Numbered from the stretch's first letter, positions 53,699 through 63,166 are shown. The stretch: DNA of 64,000 bases from Paenibacillus terricola (GCF_014779765.1 NZ_JACXZA010000003.1:62001-126000), one strand, 5' to 3'. Numbers and translations are program-made. The notes: generated by a model not told the origin, from the sequence alone.

Positions 53699-55066
53699 CT
53701 ATGGATAAGTTCCTTTAAACACTGCATTAACCTGCGGTGCGATCTCTTCGAATGCTTCCTTCACCGGCTTATTGGCGAGATAAATTTTATCAAGTGCGGG
53801 ACTTAAGATCGTATTGATCTGCTCGATATTGCGCAAATAGTAGTCGAACGAATTAACGCCGTTCTCGTACGTCTGGCGCATAACAGCGTCCTCGTATCCA
53901 TCGGGATGGCCTGGCTTCACTGTCGCCCATTTCGCGATTAGCTCGGGCTTCGTGTAATAATCCTTAAGCAGCGGCATCCAGAGGCCGCTCGCATACATGT
54001 CGATAGCATGCTCTGCGTCGAGCAGCCATTTGTACAACAGCCATGCCTCCTGCGGATGCTTGGATGTCGCCGACATCACGATAGGCTCGCCGAATTGAAT
54101 CGTCGTGCTCTTCTTCAGCTTCGGCAGCACACCAACGCCGAAATTCACTTTGGCCGCAGCCAGGTCCAGTTGAATCCATTGACCATCAATGTTCATTGCA
54201 ACTTTCTTGCTCTGCAGCGAAAGCGTTGGCTCCGGCAAGTTCTTCGCATCGGTCGGAGATGGCGCAACATGGTGCACGTAGATCAAATCCACCATCTTCT
54301 GTACCGCATCAATTACCGCTGGATCGTCGAGATTCAATCGGCTGCCATCCGCGGCAATCATACTAGCATCATTGGATGGAACGAACAGATGCCACAAGTA
54401 AGTCGGAAGCCGGACGCCATACTGCTTGATGTGGGTAGGATCAAATTCAGGACTAAAGGCGTTATTGCCATTACGGTCAAATGTCAACCTCTTGGCCGCC
54501 GATACGAACTCATCCCACGTCCATGCATCCTCCGCTTTCACCGGTGGCAGCGGAACATTGGCTTCCTCGAACATCTCTTTGTTGTAATAGATCGCGAATG
54601 ATTCCTCTGTTACTTTGACCCCGGCGATTTTGGCCTGATCCCAATACATGACCGCATTCGGAATAAGCGTCTGCTCATTCACTTCTGGGTCAGTGTCCAT
54701 AAATTCCTTCAAATTGTGCAGCTTGCCCTGCTCCGCCCATTGCAGCGCCGATTCCTTGTGCAGCAGGAATACATCCGGTGCCTTGTTGCTCGCATACAGC
54801 GTCGTTAACTTCGTCCCATAGTCGCCTGGTGCGTAGATGCTGCTGACATGAATATTCGGATACTGCTCCATGAACTTCGCAATCATCCGCTCTTGGGCTG
54901 CTCTCTCATTCGCCGTACCCCAGAAAGCATAGGACAATTCAACTTTAGTTTGGTTTGTCTTCGTAACGGAGGAGGCACCTTCCCCCTTGTTCAAACTGCC
55001 CTCTGGCTGGCAGCCGGCTGCAAGCAGCAGGACGCACAATAACATCAACAGCGGTCCCTTCTTCAT
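53699..55066 (-). CDS. Sugar-binding lipoprotein of a two-component system operon
   Basis: 455 residues. Lipobox LAAGC after a hydrophobic signal, then a family-1 solute-binding fold (VELSYAFWGTANERAAQERM, APDVFLLHKES). The start overlaps the stop of the histidine kinase gene by four bases. No permease follows: a terminator and the UvrA-like gene come next. It therefore likely presents a sugar to the kinase, or feeds permeases encoded elsewhere. Confidence 0.9.
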   Translation of the reverse strand: MKKGPLLMLLCVLLLAAGCQPEGSLNKGEGASSVTKTNQTKVELSYAFWGTANERAAQERMIAKFMEQYPNIHVSSIYAPGDYGTKLTTLYASNKAPDVFLLHKESALQWAEQGKLHNLKEFMDTDPEVNEQTLIPNAVMYWDQAKIAGVKVTEESFAIYYNKEMFEEANVPLPPVKAEDAWTWDEFVSAAKRLTFDRNGNNAFSPEFDPTHIKQYGVRLPTYLWHLFVPSNDASMIAADGSRLNLDDPAVIDAVQKMVDLIYVHHVAPSPTDAKNLPEPTLSLQSKKVAMNIDGQWIQLDLAAAKVNFGVGVLPKLKKSTTIQFGEPIVMSATSKHPQEAWLLYKWLLDAEHAIDMYASGLWMPLLKDYYTKPELIAKWATVKPGHPDGYEDAVMRQTYENGVNSFDYYLRNIEQINTILSPALDKIYLANKPVKEAFEEIAPQVNAVFKGTYP

Positions 55067-56925
55067 GCGCTGGCTCCCCCTTCTGCAATGGTCGACTCCT
55101 GATACGTCCCCATTTGAATCACAATTCGAGTTCCTTGTCCCTCCGTAGAGTAAATATCGATGCCATAATGCGCCCCATACAGCAGCTTAATTCGTTTCTC
55201 AACGTTTGCCATGCCCGTAGAACGAACCTTACCCGATTTGATTCCGTCGATACGTTCTCTGGAGATGCCAGCCCCATTATCCTCTACGGAGAAAATGACA
55301 CGATCCTCATCAATCCAGCCCTTCACAGCAATTATGCCGCCCTCTTCCATCTCTGCGAGACCATGTATAATCGCATTCTCCACGAATGGCTGCAAGAACA
55401 GCTTCGGCACATGCATCTTATCGAGCCGCTCATCGACCTCGTAAGTGACAGTGAATAGATTCTGGAACCGCGACGACATAATGTACATATACTTGTCCAG
55501 CCAGTCCAGATCGATCCGAAGCGGCCAAGTCTCGTCTTTGTTGCGTGTCGTCGTCTGCAGCATCTCAGCTAGACTGAGCATAATGCGGCTCATCTCTTGT
55601 TGATTGTTCTCAACCGCAATCCAATACAACGTCGTTAACGTGTTGTACAGAAAATGCGGATTAAGCTGCAGGTTCAACGCCATTAGCTCTGCTTCCTTCT
55701 GGCGAAGACGTGAAGCATAGTTCTCTTCGATGAGCGTTTGAATACGTACATTCATGCCATTGAACGTACGGACCAATTCCCCAATCTCGTCATGTCCGTG
55801 CTCAGGCACCTGCACTTGGAACTGACCGCGTTCCATCATCTTCATCGCTTTGCGAAGACGGATAATCGGCTTCGTAATCATGATGGACAGTAGATACGCA
55901 AGGAGAGCAGAAACGACAAGCATGACAGCGAGGAAAACAATCGAATACGAACGGATCGCTTTCAGTTCTTGCAGAGCATCTGCAACTGGCACCTCAATAT
56001 AAGAGATCCAGCCCGTGCTGTCCATCTGGCTGTAGCTGATCAGCATCTTCCGTCCATCGATAACCTGCTGAATGCTGCCGCGTTTATTAGCTGCTGCCTC
56101 ATCGAACCAGGATGGCTTCCGATCTTCAATCGAATCGCCAACAGAACTAGAACTAATTACGGAACCACCGTCTTTGTTCAGAATGCCGTAGGACAGATGC
56201 GTCATATTGCTCTTCTGCGCGTATTCCGTAAACAATCTGCCCATGAATTCAGGCGTCAGGCTGACCATCAACACTGGCCGCTTCGTGCCTTGCGGCATCG
56301 TGCGGAATATGCCCTGATCGTCTATGAACGTCAAATTCAGCTCTTTCACGGCGGAAATCAGTCGATCGAACTCAAACGACAGCTCTTTCATACCATCTTC
56401 GTGGAACGCTTCGGCATAGGAATAGGTCGGCACCCAAGCCAAATCCCCCTGGCTCTCAATCGAAGCGCGGTACAGCTTCGAACGGAAGAAATTGTCCGGC
56501 TCTACGAACATCCGTACCGAGTTGCCGAACGTATATTCAGGCGTCACAATGAACGAAGAATAGATATCGTCGCTGCCGAAATATTTGAACAAAATATTCG
56601 TAATCTTACGATCTGCAATAATAAGCGCTTCATTATCGTACGACTTCATATCCATAATGGCCCGGTACAGCTCATTATCGATTGGAAGCACCTCGCTCTT
56701 ATCGCGGATGTCCCGCAGCTTCTCGTCTAGCAGCTGGTTATTGTTCAATACAACGTTGCCAATACTTTCTTGAACATTGCGCAGCATATTGCTGGCGCTG
56801 ATCTGATAATAAGTAAAGCCAAGAATGATGACAATAAAGCTGACGAGCAGAAAATAGGACACAAAAAGCTTTAGACGGAATTTGACATTGCCTGCCCATT
56901 CCGTCATTGATTTTAGCATAGGCAT
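55063..56925 (-). CDS. Sensor histidine kinase, YesM type
   Basis: 620 residues. One N-terminal helix, a large extracellular Cache-like domain (~45-300), a second helix (SYSIVFLAVMLVVSALLAYL), HAMP, then the His_kinase domain with LNPHFLYNTL (phosphorylated His ~421) and an ATPase domain with N-box FVENAIIHGL and G-box DNGAGIS. It signals to the AraC-type regulator encoded 21 bases upstream. The partner sugar-binding lipoprotein overlaps its end. Confidence 0.94.
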   Translation of the reverse strand: MPMLKSMTEWAGNVKFRLKLFVSYFLLVSFIVIILGFTYYQISASNMLRNVQESIGNVVLNNNQLLDEKLRDIRDKSEVLPIDNELYRAIMDMKSYDNEALIIADRKITNILFKYFGSDDIYSSFIVTPEYTFGNSVRMFVEPDNFFRSKLYRASIESQGDLAWVPTYSYAEAFHEDGMKELSFEFDRLISAVKELNLTFIDDQGIFRTMPQGTKRPVLMVSLTPEFMGRLFTEYAQKSNMTHLSYGILNKDGGSVISSSSVGDSIEDRKPSWFDEAAANKRGSIQQVIDGRKMLISYSQMDSTGWISYIEVPVADALQELKAIRSYSIVFLAVMLVVSALLAYLLSIMITKPIIRLRKAMKMMERGQFQVQVPEHGHDEIGELVRTFNGMNVRIQTLIEENYASRLRQKEAELMALNLQLNPHFLYNTLTTLYWIAVENNQQEMSRIMLSLAEMLQTTTRNKDETWPLRIDLDWLDKYMYIMSSRFQNLFTVTYEVDERLDKMHVPKLFLQPFVENAIIHGLAEMEEGGIIAVKGWIDEDRVIFSVEDNGAGISRERIDGIKSGKVRSTGMANVEKRIKLLYGAHYGIDIYSTEGQGTRIVIQMGTYQESTIAEGGASA

Positions 56926-56946
56926 CGGTCGGTCAGCCTCGTTTCA

Positions 56947-58560
56947 TCAAGATGAGAACATGCGGCGAAACTCGTCCGGCGGATACAGATACATCTTCTT
57001 AAACACCTTGTTGAAATACTTGATGTCCTTATAGCCGACTTGCTTAGCGATATCGGATACTTTATGATCCGACTGCAGCAGCATACTGCGCGCTTTCTGC
57101 ATACGGCTCTTGACGAGGAAGTCCGTGAACGACTGTCCAAAATGATTTTTAAACAAGATACTGAAATACGATGAATTGTAATAAAACCGCTGAGCGACTG
57201 TTTCAAGCCCTAAGTCCTCATGCAGATTGTCCTCCAGATACTCTCTGCATTTCTGCATAATGAGCTCGCTTCGGGACGACTTGTCCTTCTTCATCTGCAC
57301 AATTATATCGGTTAACAGTTGGATGGCAACAACAACCGTTGCGCGCAGTGTATCAGCTTCCATGATTTCACGATCAATTCGGTCTGCAAGCTGTCGGTGC
57401 ATATCATCGCCAATGACGAGCTCCGCTCGTTTCATGCAAGTTAACAACAGCTGAATGGCGCTGCACTTCATTCGGAATGGCGTAGGGTAGCCAGAAGCAA
57501 TCCGCTCCATAATGTCACGTAGCGCATCGCACGCCAGTTCCTGATTGCCTGCGGTTACTGCTTCTTCTAGGGCTGCTGTATCCTTAACCGCAATTGTCGT
57601 GCCTGGCGCCTGACGAAGCAGCTGCTCCAATTCATCTGCGGCTACCCACATGCCTTCAGGCGAGTAATAGAGATGAGCAAGCGCGCTCTTCGCCGATTCG
57701 CAGCAGCTGCGAATATCCCTCTCCAGGCTCATCGTCTCTAATCCGATACCGACACCTACCGAGCGGCTATAGATGTTCTCCAACTGGGCAAACGAGGCGC
57801 GGAGGCGCAACAGCCCTGTCTGGTCCGATTCGATGTCCTTCCATTCGATAATCGTATAGATTCGCTCTTTCTCATGCTCAGGCGTAAGCACCAGCGTATT
57901 CGCATAGGGAGCTAACGTCTGCGTAATTGCACGCTTCAGCATGCTTTTCCACTCGCGGTCACTGTCCTTCGCGCTTCCGGATTTCGTCTCTGCAATTAGA
58001 ACAGTGCCCCGTCCGGCGAATGCCAGATGACTGCGAAACTCGAGCTGTTCCGACGGCTGTAAATCTTCGGTCATCCATTTATATGCAAGATGGTCCACGT
58101 ATACGGGCTTCGTATGCGCGAGCTGATTCGTCAGCAGCTCTGCTTCAGAATGGCGGCTGATCTCCGTTGCGATCTGCTGCTCCAGCCCTTCCAACAAGGG
58201 CTGCAGATGATCCGTGCTTACGGGCTTCACAAGATAATCATTCGCGCCCAAACGCAGCGCTTGCTGAGCTAAGCCGAATTCATGGAATACGCTTACAAAA
58301 ATAACCTTCGTACGTCGTTTCAACGAAATCGTGTTCAGCGATTCCAGAAACTCCATCCCGTTCATAATCGGCATCTGTATATCCGTAAATACAATATCGA
58401 GCGATCGGCTCTGCGTCATCTCGAGCGCTTCCTTGCCGTTCTTCGCTTCATGTACACGATAATCGGGACGCAGCGAACGCACCAGGGCGGCTAACCCACG
58501 ACGTTGTCTTGGTTCATCATCAACGATCAACACTTCAAGTCCGTTTGTAGTTGCTGGCAT
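56947..58560 (-). CDS. AraC-type response regulator, YesN type
   Basis: 537 residues. Receiver domain with VLIVDDEP and phospho-acceptor Asp60 (VFTDIQMP), Thr/Ser switch and Lys in DYLVKPVS; a long middle region of ~280 residues; a C-terminal AraC helix-turn-helix pair (ETVAQRFYYNSSYFSILFK and VSDIAKQVGYKDIKYFNKVF). First gene of the regulator-kinase-binding-protein operon. Targets are probably sugar-uptake genes such as one of the ABC operons in this window (inference). Confidence 0.94.
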   Translation of the reverse strand: MPATTNGLEVLIVDDEPRQRRGLAALVRSLRPDYRVHEAKNGKEALEMTQSRSLDIVFTDIQMPIMNGMEFLESLNTISLKRRTKVIFVSVFHEFGLAQQALRLGANDYLVKPVSTDHLQPLLEGLEQQIATEISRHSEAELLTNQLAHTKPVYVDHLAYKWMTEDLQPSEQLEFRSHLAFAGRGTVLIAETKSGSAKDSDREWKSMLKRAITQTLAPYANTLVLTPEHEKERIYTIIEWKDIESDQTGLLRLRASFAQLENIYSRSVGVGIGLETMSLERDIRSCCESAKSALAHLYYSPEGMWVAADELEQLLRQAPGTTIAVKDTAALEEAVTAGNQELACDALRDIMERIASGYPTPFRMKCSAIQLLLTCMKRAELVIGDDMHRQLADRIDREIMEADTLRATVVVAIQLLTDIIVQMKKDKSSRSELIMQKCREYLEDNLHEDLGLETVAQRFYYNSSYFSILFKNHFGQSFTDFLVKSRMQKARSMLLQSDHKVSDIAKQVGYKDIKYFNKVFKKMYLYPPDEFRRMFSS

Positions 58561-58738
58561 GATGCGATCATCTCCTTCGACTGCATGATTCGTTGAAAGA
58601 ATCTACTCTTATTGTAAGTTGAATCAATTTCATTGGAAATGCATAGAACGGCGAAAATAATTGGAAAGGTAGATTGTTATTTGATCGTCACAGGAATGGC
58701 ATACGTTCAGGTCCCGTTCGAGACAATAAAATCGAACA

Positions 58739-58764
58739 AGGACCACTCCCGTTCAGGAGTGGCC
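58739..58764 (-). terminator. Terminator of ba3 oxidase operon
   Basis: GGCCACTCC pairs with GGAGTGGTCC around TGAACG, just after the subunit I stop. Confidence 0.85.
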
Positions 58765-58804
58765 CTCATATCGCAATGCTTTCTAACCTTATTCTATCTT
58801 TCTA

Positions 58805-60442
58805 TTACCACGTCACGTAACCCGGCGAAGTGACGGTAGTCTGGAACATGTCGATGACCGGCAATGTGTATGCGAACAGAATCAGGACAACTGCGATGCC
58901 GACCCAGAGGCCCCAGCGTTCCAGGTAGCGCGGCGTCTCTTCCGCACCTTCTGCCGTTTCGCCGATCGGATACTCGGTCTCGCCTTTGGGAGCGCGCATC
59001 AGACTGTACACGATGTAGGCAAGAATCAACAAGCCGATGAACAAAATCATACCGCCGACGGCCATAGCAACATGGTATGGCATCCACAAGATCGCATCCG
59101 GATGATCATCATACGTTGTATAGGCTGTACGTCTTGGATCGCCCAGCAGACCCACCGTATGCATCGAGCCCGACATGAAGAACATCCCGATGCACCAGCA
59201 AATCGTCTGCACGATGCCTAGCCTATTCATTCTTGCAGTCAGCACACGTCCCGTAATGTGCGGGATGAGCCAATACGTAATGCCGAAGAACGTCAGCGCG
59301 ACGCTTGTCGCGACAGTCAAGTGGAAGTGACCGGTTACCCATAACGTATTATGGACGACCGCATTCATTTGGTTACTTGCATTGATAATGCCGCCCGCAC
59401 CAGCCGGGATGAACACAAGCATACCCATGAATGGAGCGAAGAAACGAGCGTCTTTCCAAGGCAGCATTCGGAACCAACCGAACAATCCCTTCGCCCCTTT
59501 GGAACGACCATACAGCTCGAACGTAGCGAAGAGGGAGAAAGCGGTCATCAGCGAAGGAATAATAACCATGAATGTCAGCACAACCTGCGTATATTTCCAG
59601 AAGCCGCTGATGCCTGGTTCCATCAATTGATGGTGGAAGCCAACCGGAATCGAGAACAGCAGGAATAGAATGAACGACATTCTCGCTAGCGAGTCGCTGA
59701 AGATCTTTCCGCCGATGATTTTCGGAATAATAACATACCAGCAGATATATGCCGGGAGCAGCCAGAAGTAAACGAGCGGATGGCCAAAATACCAGAACAA
59801 CGTACGGCTCAACACCACGTTAACCGTATCCACCCAGCCGAACGACCACGGAATAAGCTGTACGACGACCTCAACCGCAACGCCAATCGTTGCAATTTGC
59901 CACAGCAGCATCGTGACGACCGACATATACGCGAACAGCGGGGATACTTTGCCTTTATTCGCTTTGCGCCACACCATGTACTGACGGAAAATCCCGAACC
60001 CGCTCAGCCAGCTGCCAATAACAACAAGCGCGAGTGCGATGTAGAACCAAGGGGATGCTTTCATCGGTGCGTAGAACGTATACAGCACGGATGCTTTGCC
60101 AAGCAGGATGACGATAACGCCGATTACGGTACCGATCGACATTGTCGCGTAACCGATCCAAGCAAGCTTACGGACGCCCGGCAGCAGCTTGCCGCCTAAC
60201 GTATGCGATACGCCTGAATATAGAAACCCTATAATGAAGTAGGTTGTAAAAATAAGCGCCATGAGCACGCCGTGTGCTGTAAGTAACTCATAGTACCCGA
60301 TGTTCGCAGGCAAAGTGATCATTCCGCTTCTTACAGTCCCCTGCAGCATACCGGCCACGCCGCCGAGCAGCAGTGCAACGAATGCGAACAGGATGTGCGC
60401 CAGCACCAGCTTGCCATCCCTTCGATCAAACGGTTGTTTCAT
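58805..60442 (-). CDS. cbaA: ba3-type cytochrome c oxidase subunit I
   Basis: 545 residues with ~13 membrane helices. Ligand motifs are visible: the low-spin heme His in TAHGVLMA, the CuB His-Tyr region FGHPLVYFWLLPAY, the CuB pair GFHHQL, and the heme ligands in VTGHFHLTVA. The shape matches the b(o/a)3 branch and not aa3 or NO reductase. It reduces oxygen at high affinity in the membrane. Last gene of the IIa-II-I operon, 11 bases after subunit II. Confidence 0.93.
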   Translation of the reverse strand: MKQPFDRRDGKLVLAHILFAFVALLLGGVAGMLQGTVRSGMITLPANIGYYELLTAHGVLMALIFTTYFIIGFLYSGVSHTLGGKLLPGVRKLAWIGYATMSIGTVIGVIVILLGKASVLYTFYAPMKASPWFYIALALVVIGSWLSGFGIFRQYMVWRKANKGKVSPLFAYMSVVTMLLWQIATIGVAVEVVVQLIPWSFGWVDTVNVVLSRTLFWYFGHPLVYFWLLPAYICWYVIIPKIIGGKIFSDSLARMSFILFLLFSIPVGFHHQLMEPGISGFWKYTQVVLTFMVIIPSLMTAFSLFATFELYGRSKGAKGLFGWFRMLPWKDARFFAPFMGMLVFIPAGAGGIINASNQMNAVVHNTLWVTGHFHLTVATSVALTFFGITYWLIPHITGRVLTARMNRLGIVQTICWCIGMFFMSGSMHTVGLLGDPRRTAYTTYDDHPDAILWMPYHVAMAVGGMILFIGLLILAYIVYSLMRAPKGETEYPIGETAEGAEETPRYLERWGLWVGIAVVLILFAYTLPVIDMFQTTVTSPGYVTW

Positions 60443-60453
60443 TCATACTCCTC

Positions 60454-60924
60454 CTACTTGACGACAATGGTAGTTTTCATATACTCGTGGCCCGTACCGC
60501 AATACTCATTGCACAACACCAAATACACGCCTGGTTTATCGAACTTGTGGCTAATGTGACTGACCTCGCCAGGCTCAATCATCATGTTGACGTTTGTGCC
60601 GACAATCTCGAAGCCATGGACAACGTCCGAGCTCGTCACTGTAAAATCAATCGTAGCCCCTACTGGTACCTCCAGTGTCTGCGGCTCATAACCAAATGCA
60701 TAAGCGATCATCACCGCTTCATAGCGGTTGTCGCCTGTCTGCTTCAGGCCCGGGTCGTCGAACGGAGCCGTAGTCGTCACCTGTGTCGGGTCAATCGTAT
60801 GGTGATGCTCGCTTGGAGGCGACATGCCCATACCGAATGCCGTCGCAGCGATGACGACGAGGAATATTGCGAGCATTGAGATGCCGATGCTCAGCCAGAT
60901 CTTTTCCAGACGATGAACATGCAT
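60454..60924 (-). CDS. cbaB: ba3-type cytochrome c oxidase subunit II (CuA)
   Basis: 156 residues. One membrane helix (IWLSIGISMLAIFLVVIAATA) is followed by a CuA cupredoxin domain with HGFEIVG and LCNEYCGTGHEYM (C-x3-C-x3-H-x2-M). It passes electrons from cytochrome c to subunit I. ATG 60924 has GGAG about seven bases upstream; upstream in-frame codons belong to the subunit IIa end. Confidence 0.93.
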   Translation of the reverse strand: MHVHRLEKIWLSIGISMLAIFLVVIAATAFGMGMSPPSEHHHTIDPTQVTTTAPFDDPGLKQTGDNRYEAVMIAYAFGYEPQTLEVPVGATIDFTVTSSDVVHGFEIVGTNVNMMIEPGEVSHISHKFDKPGVYLVLCNEYCGTGHEYMKTTIVVK

Positions 60925-60940
60925 GCGATACACTCCTTCT

Positions 60941-61111
60941 CTAATTTCGAGCGATGAATAATACGAATACCCCGATCCAGCTGATGGCAATGAATGCCCC
61001 TAAGATCAATACGGATACGAATGTCCCGGATAATCCCGGCTCTTTCTTATCTAGCTCTGCTTTGGTTAGTGCCCCCGATTTCTGCTTCGCTTGAGGTCGG
61101 ATTTCAGCCAT
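60941..61111 (-). CDS. ba3 oxidase subunit IIa (small helix)
   Basis: 56 residues: a polar Lys-rich N-terminus and one helix (FVSVLILGAFIAISWIGVFV) ending FIARN. Size, sequence and position before subunit II match oxidase subunit 2A. AGGAGG precedes ATG 61111. It supplies the transmembrane helix that subunit II lacks in ba3 enzymes. Confidence 0.88.
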   Translation of the reverse strand: MAEIRPQAKQKSGALTKAELDKKEPGLSGTFVSVLILGAFIAISWIGVFVLFIARN

Positions 61112-61143
61112 GCGATAACCTCCTGTTTGGTTCGGATACTCTC

Positions 61144-61186
61144 ATTGTAGGGCTGAGAGCGTTCGCACACTGTGAAGAACATCACA
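61144..61186 (-). promoter_or_regulatory. FNR-type site and -10 box of oxidase operon
   Basis: TGTGAAGAACATCACA (61171-61186) is a perfect TGTGA-N6-TCACA palindrome. TACAAT (61149-61144) places the transcript start near 61137, so the site is centred at -41.5, the class II activating position used by FNR and Crp. Confidence 0.82.
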
Positions 61187-61295
61187 TGAGATGAGAATGA
61201 ATTGTGTCCAATCAGTGGCGGATATAAGGGGCTGCGCGCCCCTTATGACCCGCGTTTTACAAAAAAGAAATCTACTTCTAAATTCTCAAAAAGTT

Positions 61296-61508
61296 CTACC
61301 CACCCAAACCCTCCCTGCAAGGGAGGGCCCCAAAGGGCTTGTGCCCTCTGGACTCCTCACAAGGACGCTGCTTAGAATACTTGGGAACGTGTGCCCGCAC
61401 TTGCCGCGACTGCGCGGCAAAGCTAACTGTTCGCTGTATCTAGGTACGCTCAGTCGTCCGCACACCTCATTCGCACGTGTCCACCTGTCACCGCCCATTG
61501 ATGGTACT
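61296..61508. repeat. Duplicated palindromic repeat, copy A
   Basis: Begins CTACCCACCCAAACCCTCCC and ends ATTGATGGTACT. Contains hairpin CCCTCCCTTGC-AAGGGAGGG-like, GCGCGGCAAAGC and a GTCCGCACAC/GCACGTGTCC pair. Nearly identical to copy B in direct orientation. Confidence 0.85.
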
Positions 61509-61605
61509 GAGAACATTCTACGGGGCTTTGCCCCTATGAACCCCATTGATTTCCACCAATTGGAGGATTCGAACGGCAGCGCACTTGGGACCTCTTTATT
61601 TTTAT

Positions 61606-61853
61606 CTACCCACCCAAACCCTCCCTGCAAGGGAGGGCCCCAAAGGTCGTAAGCGTATGCTCCCGATGTGGTTTCCTCGCGGAAACCTTTACCTCTGGAC
61701 TCCTCACAAGGACGCAATTTTGACTACTTGGGAACATGTGCCCGCACTTGCCGCATCCGCGGCAAAGCTGACTATTCGCTGTATCTAGGTACGGTCAGTC
61801 GTCCGCACACTTCATTCGCACGTGTCCACCTGTCACCGCCCATTGATGGTACT
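61606..61853. repeat. Duplicated palindromic repeat, copy B
   Basis: Same ends as copy A. It has an extra ~40-base segment with TCGTAAGCGTATGCT and a GGTTTCC/GGAAACC hairpin (61647-61690). The first palindrome of that insert recurs at 16651, 36165 and 50548. Confidence 0.85.
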
Positions 61854-61865
61854 AATTCGTTCAAA

Positions 61866-61911
61866 TGAAAAGCCGTTTCCAAAGTCTCGTTACGACTTTG
61901 GAAACGGCTTT
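61866..61911 (-). terminator. Terminator after hemerythrin gene
   Basis: AAAGCCGTTTCCAAAGTC pairs exactly with GACTTTGGAAACGGCTTT around seven bases, followed by a T-rich tract on the minus strand. Confidence 0.93.
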
Positions 61912-62042
61912 ATTGATCGACCCGCAACGTATCCTGTTTTGATGTACAGCCGCTAACTTAAGCGGACTACGTCATGCCAGTCCGTTATTATTCGTTCCAC
62001 TTACGAGTCTTAAACAATCGACCTGGCAACAACTATCTCAGC

Positions 62043-62528
62043 TCACAATCCGCTGTAATCGATCTCCTCCATCAACCGGTCGGTGACTGGAACGATGTTC
62101 TCATCTTCAACGCGGAAGTGTTCGGCGATAATCATCAGTACTTGCTGCAGCAGGCGGAGCGCCTCTTCCGAAGCAGCCCCGTCTGCAGTGGCCTGCAAGT
62201 ACGATTCATAGAACTGGATGGCGATGCTGCCATCCTGCTCGAGTACAGCCACGGGGCCGATCGAGCCGCCGCATATTGCTGATCGAGCAAGCGGAAAGAT
62301 CGTCTGTTGCTCGCAATACAGATGCTTCTGCCAGTCCTGCATGAACGAAATGAACAGAGCCCTCACTTCGCGGTGATGATCGTCCCATGCTGTGAAATCA
62401 TAGTTGCCTGGATGCCAGCTTACGAGCAAACCCAGCTCCCTTAATCGGATGGATAGCGCCTGATGCTCTTCTTTCCATTGATCATAGGTGAGGTACAGGT
62501 CGAGCAGCGGGAAATTCGTTCTCTCCAT
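62043..62528 (-). CDS. Hemerythrin-like domain protein
   Basis: 161 residues, four-helix hemerythrin layout. Candidate iron ligands: His in KEEHQAL, DDHHREV, KHLYCEQQTIFP and AEHFRVEDENIVP. Such proteins bind oxygen or nitric oxide or repair iron centres. The start is ATG 62528 with AGGAGG ten bases upstream, or GTG 62531. It follows the DoxX gene by 30 bases, so they form one unit. Confidence 0.85.
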   Translation of the reverse strand: MERTNFPLLDLYLTYDQWKEEHQALSIRLRELGLLVSWHPGNYDFTAWDDHHREVRALFISFMQDWQKHLYCEQQTIFPLARSAICGGSIGPVAVLEQDGSIAIQFYESYLQATADGAASEEALRLLQQVLMIIAEHFRVEDENIVPVTDRLMEEIDYSGL

Positions 62529-62558
62529 CACATTTCGTCCTCCTCAGCGTACTGCCCA

Positions 62559-63113
62559 TTATTTCAGAACAATCCTACCTGTGCCAGCGCCAGTGCCCGC
62601 TCCGACATCTGTGCGTTCGCGATGCGTCAGTTTCGCCCAATATTTGCCGATGAGAGGCAGCAGATAGTAGTCTAGTCCGAAGCGTCCTGCGTTCGCGCCA
62701 GCCGTGAAGACGAGGAATCCAATCACCATCAGCCAAGGGTTCGTGCTCACCGTACCAGCCAGCAGGAATAACGTATTAAGCATCAGTCCGAAGAATCCTG
62801 CGAAGAGCGTCAGTCCACCCAGAATGAGACCAAGACCAATCAGGAACTCGCCAAGCGGAATCATAATGTTAATGAGCTTCACATTCGGCAGTGCAAAATG
62901 CTCAATGAAGTACGTGTAGTTCGGATACAGCAATGCGCCAGTTGTTTTGTCCGCCAGCGGCGTGTCGACCGCCTTCTTAAGGAAGCCCGTAGCGTCGAAC
63001 CCGCCCGTCAGCTTATGCCAGCCTGGTTCCAACCATTTCCAACCGAGATAAATACGAACGAGTGTTACAATGACTGCCGCCCAAACATTTTGTTTGTACC
63101 ATTTCATAGCCAT
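62559..63113 (-). CDS. DoxX family membrane protein
   Basis: 184 residues with four membrane helices. It starts with RIYLGWKWLEPGWHKLTGGF, the DoxX opening, and has PLGEFLIGLGLILGG in the middle. Relatives are thiosulfate:quinone oxidoreductase subunits or redox-stress membrane proteins. ATG 63113 has GAGAGGAG nine bases upstream. An FNR-type palindrome lies just upstream (63151-63166). Confidence 0.88.
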   Translation of the reverse strand: MAMKWYKQNVWAAVIVTLVRIYLGWKWLEPGWHKLTGGFDATGFLKKAVDTPLADKTTGALLYPNYTYFIEHFALPNVKLINIMIPLGEFLIGLGLILGGLTLFAGFFGLMLNTLFLLAGTVSTNPWLMVIGFLVFTAGANAGRFGLDYYLLPLIGKYWAKLTHRERTDVGAGTGAGTGRIVLK

Positions 63114-63140
63114 AATCGGCATCTCCTCTCGAATAACCTG

Positions 63141-63166
63141 TTTATATTGTTGTGAAAATAATCACA
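63141..63166 (-). promoter_or_regulatory. FNR-type site upstream of DoxX
   Basis: TGTGAAAATAATCACA (63151-63166) is perfect TGTGA-N6-TCACA. A TATAAA box at 63146-63141 would put the site near -24, overlapping the -35 area; this suggests repression or a different start, unlike the -41.5 sites nearby. Confidence 0.65.

Larger units (their letters stand above)
61187..61868. other. Gene-free region filled by a duplicated palindromic repeat
   Basis: About 680 bases between the oxidase promoter and the hemerythrin terminator with no ribosome sites or credible gene. It carries two copies of a ~210-250-base repeat and many short hairpins. Confidence 0.8.

Noticed and set aside
55969-56730. Open frame opposite the histidine kinase
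   Set aside because: Shadow of the Cache domain region.
61191-61868. Several open frames containing TQTLPAREG-like peptides
   Set aside because: Translations of a duplicated non-coding repeat.
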